Positions 58,717 to 64,000 of a stretch of DNA of 64,000 nt are shown piece after piece. Source of the stretch: Dillenia suffruticosa (taxonomy: Eukaryota > Streptophyta > Magnoliopsida > Dilleniales > Dilleniaceae). A program made the position numbers and the translations under genes. The notes beneath the pieces were generated by a model. The model ran no database searches, was not told the DNA's origin, and saw nothing but the letters and a program-made list of their open reading frames with translations. The DNA lies in contig JAVTVX010000035.1 in the NCBI GenBank assembly GCA_033439265.1, positions 10,070,001 through 10,134,000 of the forward strand, given 5' to 3'. How positions within the stretch are numbered: the first letter of the stretch is position 1; each line of letters starts with the position of its first letter.

Positions 58717-60003
58717 ATGCCTCCACGAAATAGAATAAGGAATGTGAATGAGATTCCTCCACCGAAGCATGAGGATGAGTCATCCTCGCATGCTCTCCCT
58801 CCTTTTGCGTCTGCACACCCGGCTCCTTCCACTGGCATTCCCGCTCCTCCTATTGCTGCTCTTCAGCAAGTAATGGAGTGGTGAGCACTTTCGGAGCGCA
58901 GTACCAAGCTCCACATATGATTTCAGCTCCTCCACCGACTACTCCTTCAATACCAGTTGCTACGCCTGGTACACCAGTAACGCTCCCTCCTCTGGTTGCT
59001 ACACCAATCACCAGCCCCACAATTGAGTTGTCCAAGCTGATCAAAGAGGCGAGACAACTATAGTGTAAGACCTTCTCGAGATCTGGCGATCCTGCGGAGG
59101 CTAAGAAGTGGATTAAGAGAGTCCAACGATCTGTGACAAACATGGGCATTGATGATAGTTTGAAGCTCTTGGTAGTTGTGAGATTGTTGGACGAAGATGC
59201 TAACACATGGTGGGATGGAGTAGAGGAAAGGGTACCTGTACCTATCACTTGGCACGATTTCCTTAGGGAATTCGACTAGAGATTCTACACCCGATTCGAT
59301 CGGGACTTGAAGAGAAGAGAATTCCTTCGGCTTCACCAAGGAAATATGTCTGTGATGGAATATGAGGCGAGATTTAGAAGCCTATCTTCATTTGTACCAG
59401 AGCTAATCACCTCTGAAGAGTACAGACGCTTCAAGTTTGAGGATGGCTTGAATCTGAATATCCGAGAGAAGATGTCGGTCACGGATGAGTACACATACCA
59501 GAATGTGTTGCAATTGCCCTTGAGGGCTGAACAAATGGTACTTGAAAGGGGAAATGTTAGGGACCACCATGGGAAGAAAAGGTCTGGCGGATTTGTACCG
59601 AGCCAAAACTCTAAGAACAACATAACTACAGGCTATCAAACCGGTGGATTTGCTTCGGGTTGGATTTTCTCAAAGTCAACCAATTCGTAGATCGAGTGCT
59701 CCTAGCACTAGGAATGTTGGATTAGGAGCTAAACCATGGGGAAGTGAAATGGGGACTTGCCCTAATTGTAAAAGGTATCACACGGGTCCGTGTAGAGGAC
59801 CTAAGAGATGCTATCACTGTGGGAATGAGGGACATCTCTGTTATTCTTGCCCTGAGTTGAAGGAAGAAGGGCAAAGGAGTCGTCAAGTCAGAGGTCCCTC
59901 TAGCGGCTCCAAAATTGGCCCAGTTGGTTTAGCGACACCTTCTACCAATACTAACCCTAGGACGGGCACGGGAAGTAATGTTATAGCCACCTCCTCTCAG
60001 TGA
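58717..60003 (+). pseudogene. gag region of the Tekay-like element
   Basis: It begins MPPRNRIRNVNEIPPPKHED. A retrotransposon-gag domain follows (AKKWIKRVQRSV-type text, EFLRLHQGNMSVMEYEARFR, SLSSFVPEL). A CCHC-type knuckle CYHCGNEGHLCYSCP lies near 59810-59855. Broken. Confidence 0.9.
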
Positions 60004-60193
60004 ACTTAGCCTAGATCTCAAGCTAGAGTCTTTGCTATGACTAATGAAGAAATCCAAGTTAATCCCGACGTAGTTACAGGTAATTTTCATTTAAATTTAA
60101 GTTCATAATTTGAAATGTGATATCTATGATTTATAATTATGATTTGATGATTTATGATTATGAATTAAGGATTTATGGTTTGTATTTATAGGT

Positions 60194-60667
60194 ATGATGA
60201 ATGTCTTTGGTGTTGATGCTCATACACTTATAGATAACAGGTCGAATAATTCATTTGTGAGTTCGAAATTTGAGAGACATGTTGATAGGCCATTAGTCCC
60301 ACTTGATGAAGAATTGTTGGTTATCACCCCCTTAGGAGAGTATTTGATTAGTGATTCAGTATATAAGTCTTGTGAGGTGAAAGTTGGTGAGACAATCCTT
60401 GAAGCGGATTTGATTCCATTGGATCTGAAAGATTTTAACGCCATCCTAGGTGTGGACTGGCTAAGCCTTCACCGAGATTCAGTGAACTGCTTTACTAAAG
60501 AAGTGGAATTTAGTAAGCCAGGGCATCCCCTACTTGTGTTCGCTGGTGAACGGCGAGTATTGCCAAACTGTGTGATTTCAGCTCTTGAAGCACGAAAATT
60601 AGTGCATAAGGGTTGTGAAGATTATTTAGCTCACATCATTGATACTACGGCGAAAACCCTGATCTGA
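60194..60667 (+). pseudogene. Protease region of the Tekay-like element
   Basis: The block VFGVDAHTLIDNRSNNSFVS holds the active-site region of a chromovirus protease (altered from the usual DTGATHSF). DFNAILGVDWLSLHRDSVNC follows, the standard end of this domain. Confidence 0.85.
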
Positions 60668-60794
60668 GCGATGTCCCTATAGTGAATGAGTCTCCGGACG
60701 ACTTTTCGAAAGAGTTGTCTGGGTTATCATCGATCCGGGATTTTGATTTCACTATAGATCTTGTTCCCGGCATAGTGCCAATCTCTATTCCTCC

Positions 60795-61443
60795 TTATTG
60801 AATGGCACCGGCAGAATTGAAAGAGTTGAAGGTCCAACTTCAAGAGTTGTTAGATAAGGGATTCATCTGACCGAATATCTTGCCTAGGGGTGCTCTGGTT
60901 CTGTTTGTAAAGAAGAAAGATGGCACGTTTCGGTTATGTATCGATTATCAGCAATTAAATAAGGTGACCATAAAAAACAAATACCCATTGCCGAGGATTG
61001 ATGACTTATTTGATCAACTCCAAGGGGACAGTGTATTCTATAAGTTAGATTTGAGGTCCGGCTATCACCAGTTGCGGATAAAGGAAGATGATGTCCCCAA
61101 GACTGCATTTAGGACGTGGTATGGACATTATGAATTCTTGGTGATACCATTTGGTTTGACGAATGCTCCAGCAGCTTTCATGGACCTTATGAATCGAGTC
61201 TTTCACTCCTATCTCGATAAGTTCGTCATTGTTTTTATTGACGACATCCTTGTGTATTCTAAAAATGATGAAGAACATTCAAATCATTTTCGGATTGTGC
61301 TGCAAACATTCCGAGATAAGCAATTGTATGCTAAGTTCTCAAAATGTGAATTCTGGCTAAAGGAAATTGGCTTCTTGGGGCACGTAGTATTGGGAGAAGA
61401 GATATTTATCGATTCGAAGAAAGTTGAGGCAATTCTGAAATGA
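60795..61443 (+). pseudogene. Reverse transcriptase region of the Tekay-like element
   Basis: [79 protein letters not shown] and [20 protein letters not shown] appear in order. The catalytic FIDD box is kept. Confidence 0.93.
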
Positions 61444-61990
61444 GAACAACCCAAAAACGTCACCGATTTGACAGATTGGTGGGTTACTACCGAAAATTTG
61501 TAAAGGGTTTTTCCAAGATTGCAGCTCCATTGTCTGGCTTGACGCGGAAGGGAATCAAGTTTAAATGGACAGATAAATGTGAGCAGAGTTTTCAAAAACT
61601 CAAAAGGAGACTCATGTCGGCTCCTATACTCGCTCTTCCTACCACCAGTGATAATTATGTTGTCTATAGTAATGCTAGTAAACAGGGGTTAGGATGCGTT
61701 TTGATGCAAGGCGACAGAGTTATCGCCTACGCTTCTCGACAGTTAAAGAAGCATGAGTTGAATTATGCTACTCATGATCTAGAACTTGCTGCTATTGTAT
61801 TTGCTTTAAAGATTTGGCGGCATTTGTATGGGGTTACTTGCAAAATCTTTACCGATCACAAGAGTCTCAAATACTTACTCACTCAGAAGGAACTCAATTT
61901 GAGACAAAGAAGGTGATTAGAGTGATCAAGGATTATAACTTAGTAATTGACTACCACCCTGGGAAGGCGAATGTCGTAGCTAATGTTTTA
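61440..61990 (+). pseudogene. RNase H region of the Tekay-like element
   Basis: [60 protein letters not shown] and [10 protein letters not shown] appear in order, then DYHPGKANVVANVLSH, the RNase H end. Confidence 0.9.
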
Positions 61991-63290
61991 AGCCACAAAT
62001 CCTTATCTACGGCATCCCGAGAGAGTTCTTACCTCTCTTGTTTAGTTAGACTCCGAGCACTTGGAGTCGATTTGGCTAAGAATGATCAAGGTGCTTTATT
62101 AGCCAAGTTTGTGGTCAGACCCACGTTGTTGGATCTCATTCGGGAGTTTCAGGCTACCGATAATGAATTAAAGGGCATTGTTGAGAAAATCCAAAAAGGG
62201 GAAAGTGGTAAATTCCGGATTCAGGATGATGGAATTATATTGTATGAGAAACGAATGTGTATTCCGAAAAATGAAGATCTCCGGAAGGCCATACTTGAAG
62301 AGGCGCATTCCTCGGCCTATGCTATGCATCCGGGGAGTACCAAATTGTACCGAACTATCAAAGAATTATATTGGTGGTCTGGGATGAAGAGAGAGATAGC
62401 CGAATTTATGACGAGGTGTCTTGTATGCCAACAGATCAAGACCAAATATCAGAAACCGACAAGAACACTTCAACCGCTATCAATTCCCGAATGAAAATGG
62501 GAACATATCACTATGAATTTCGTAGTGGGATTACCACGTACTCCGAGCCGTCACGATGCCATATGGGTGATTGTAAACCGTCTCACTAAATCGGCTCACT
62601 TCTTACCGATTCAGAACACATATTCCTTAGAAAGATTGGCAAAGTTGTACATTGATGAGATCGTAAGGTTTCACGGAGTACCAGTGTCTATTGTATCGGA
62701 TCGTAATCCTCGATTTACTTCTAGATTCTGGCCAAAGCTGCAAGAGTATTTAGGGACTAAGTTAAAATTCAGCACTGCTTTCCATCCTCAAACTGATGGG
62801 CAATCCGAGCGTACAATTCAAATATTAGAAGACATGCTTAGGATATGTGTCATGGACTTTCAAGGCAGTTGGGATAGGCATTTTCCGTTGGTTGAATTTG
62901 CCTACAATAACAGTTACCAAGCTAGTATAGGGATGCCTCCCTATGAAGCCCTTTATGGAAGGAAGTGTCGTACCCCATTGTGTTGGGACGAGGTTAGAGA
63001 GAGAGAAATTGAAAATGTAGAAATGATCGAAACCACTAAAGAAAAAGTGAAGTTGATTCGAGAAAGAATGAAGGCAGCTCAAAATCGACAAAAGAGCTAT
63101 GCCGACAAGAGAAGAAAACCTTTGGAATTTGAAGAAGGAGATATGGTGTTTTTGAAGATATCTCCGTGGTGGAATGGTGTAATCCGTTTTCAGAAACGGA
63201 GAAAGCTAAATTCTCGTTATATCGGTCCCTTCAGAATTCTTGAAAGGATTGGGCAAATGGCATAGCGGCTAGAATTACCATTGGAGTTAC
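61991..63290 (+). pseudogene. Integrase region of the Tekay-like element
   Basis: The HHCC part has HSSAYAMHPGSTKLYRTIKE and CLVCQQIKTKYQKP. The core has MNFVVGLPRTPSRHDAIWVI, SDRNPRFTSRFWPKLQEYLG and FSTAFHPQTDGQSERTIQIL. The C-terminal part has SRYIGPFRILERIGQMA, the GPF/Y module. Broken. Confidence 0.92.
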
Positions 63291-63560
63291 AGAGAATCCA
63301 TGACGTTTTTCACGTTTGCATGTTGAAAAAGTATTTACCGGATCTCTCATACATATTGGAAGCACCTCTGGTGGAATTAAATGAGAATTTGAGTTTCAAA
63401 GTACAACCGGCGAAAATCATTGATAGGTAGATCAAGCAGTTGGGGAATAAGCAGATTCCTATGATTAAGGTGCTACGGAGAAACAATCAAGTCGAAGAAT
63501 AGACTTGGGAAACCGAAAAATTAATGCGGAAGCAATACCTGCAGCTCTTTGATATATAAT
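63291..63560 (+). pseudogene. Chromodomain-like end of the Tekay-like element
   Basis: Text of the type VFHVCMLKKYLPD (integrase end) is followed by KVLRRNNQVEE and TWETEKLMRKQYLQLF, the chromodomain end usual in Tekay elements. Broken. Confidence 0.8.
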
Positions 63561-63609
63561 TATATTTTGGAATTTCGGGGACAAAATTTGTTTTTAGAGA
63601 GTTAAGAGT

Positions 63610-64000
63610 TGTAATACCTATTAAAAAAAAGAAGAGGAAAACACAACGTTTCGTCCAAAATGCTGCGTTTTCTCCCCTCCCCCTGTTTTCCCCAAATCGA
63701 TTAGGGCTAATAGCCCTAATCTCCCCTCTCTCTCTCTCTCTCTCTTTTCCTGCTCACTCTCTCTATCTCCGCCGTTCTCCGCCTCTTTTCCCCACCGCTC
63801 ACCGTTTCACTCTCTTTCTCTCTATTTTGCACTTTTCTCCATCTCTCTCTCCCGCGCGCACGAACAGAGTCTCTCCCTTGCTCGCTCGCGCGCGACATCT
63901 TCTCTCTCCCTTTCTCGCTCGCGCACGATAGCTTCTCTCTCCCTTGCTCGCTCACGCGCGCTGCTCCATGCGAGCGCCACCCTTCTGCAACCTTCACAGA
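63610..64000 (+). repeat. 3' LTR of the Tekay-like element, cut by the window end
   Basis: The first 391 nt match 56038 onward (TGTAATACCTAT, the inverted repeat at 63699-63721, CT tracts, then CCACCCTTCTGCAACCTTC). Confidence 0.92.

Larger units (their letters stand above)
56038..64000 (+). mobile_element. Tekay-like chromovirus (Ty3/gypsy), 3' end beyond the window
   Basis: A long 5' LTR (56038-58455, TGTAATACC...GTGACA) is followed by a tRNA-iMet-type primer site (TGTATCAGAGC near 58465-58475). Gag, protease, RT, RNase H, integrase and a chromodomain-like end follow on the plus strand. The 3' LTR begins at 63610 and is cut by the window edge. The long LTRs and the sequence GGAATTTCGGGGACAAAATT (63569-63588) fit the Tekay/Del lineage. 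LTRs differ by about 6-8% plus indels in the shared 390 nt. It is broken (of the order of ten lesions) and is inserted in copia element 3. Confidence 0.92.

Noticed and set aside
1-64000. rRNA genes, riboswitches or bacterial operons
   Set aside because: None seen; all recognisable genes are plant nuclear or retroelement-derived.

Overview
This looks like nuclear DNA of a flowering plant, probably a eudicot. It is AT-rich. LTR retrotransposons of the Athila, chromovirus and copia types, two CACTA transposons and tRNA-derived SINEs make up well over half of it. Host exons have ordinary GT/AG borders. There is no prokaryotic or organellar gene order. No species can be named from sequence alone.

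Layout. 1-22079: the 3' half of an unrecognised host gene on the minus strand. Short exon-like pieces lie at about 868-897 (C terminus and stop), 1818-1901, 21585-21654 and 21969-22079. The intervals between them hold an old Athila-like element (4599-10806) and a chromovirus (11291-21519), and the chromovirus carries a younger gag-protease-only element (12089-16628) with an exact 5-bp target duplication. 22080-28224: a minus-strand copia element inserted in the last visible upstream exon; its far LTR survives as only about 47 bp. 28236-31250: a plus-strand copia reverse transcriptase fossil split by a CACTA element (28463-30847, TSD TTG). 31250-34788: poorly explained AT-rich DNA with a short tandem array and unrecognised coding-like pieces. 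34789-41748: a second minus-strand copia element with a very GC-rich leader. 41749-45150: AT-rich intergenic DNA.

45190-46450: the clearest host gene, a small plant protein with a PNRC-like proline motif, two G-boxes, a TATA box and a poly(A) signal, but read in three successive frames. 46450-49188: intergenic DNA with a GAGCTC-rich repeat block. 49189-49383: a SINE with target duplications. 49643-50091: a DUF247 pseudogene interrupted by a second CACTA element (50092-51804, TSD TCT). 51927-56037: a plus-strand copia element cut by a Tekay-like chromovirus that runs from 56038 past the window end.

The genes do not form a pathway. The window is best read as a layered record of insertions. By-eye LTR divergence is lowest for the gag-protease element and its host chromovirus (about 3%), higher for the Tekay-like and second copia elements (roughly 6-10%), and highest for the Athila-like element (about 16%). 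I found no convincing undescribed biological system. The items most worth a second look are the host gene with retroelement-filled introns, the palindromic 72-bp array in the Athila-like element, the GC-rich and tRNA-like modules carried by the first CACTA element, and the shifted reading frames of the PNRC-like gene.
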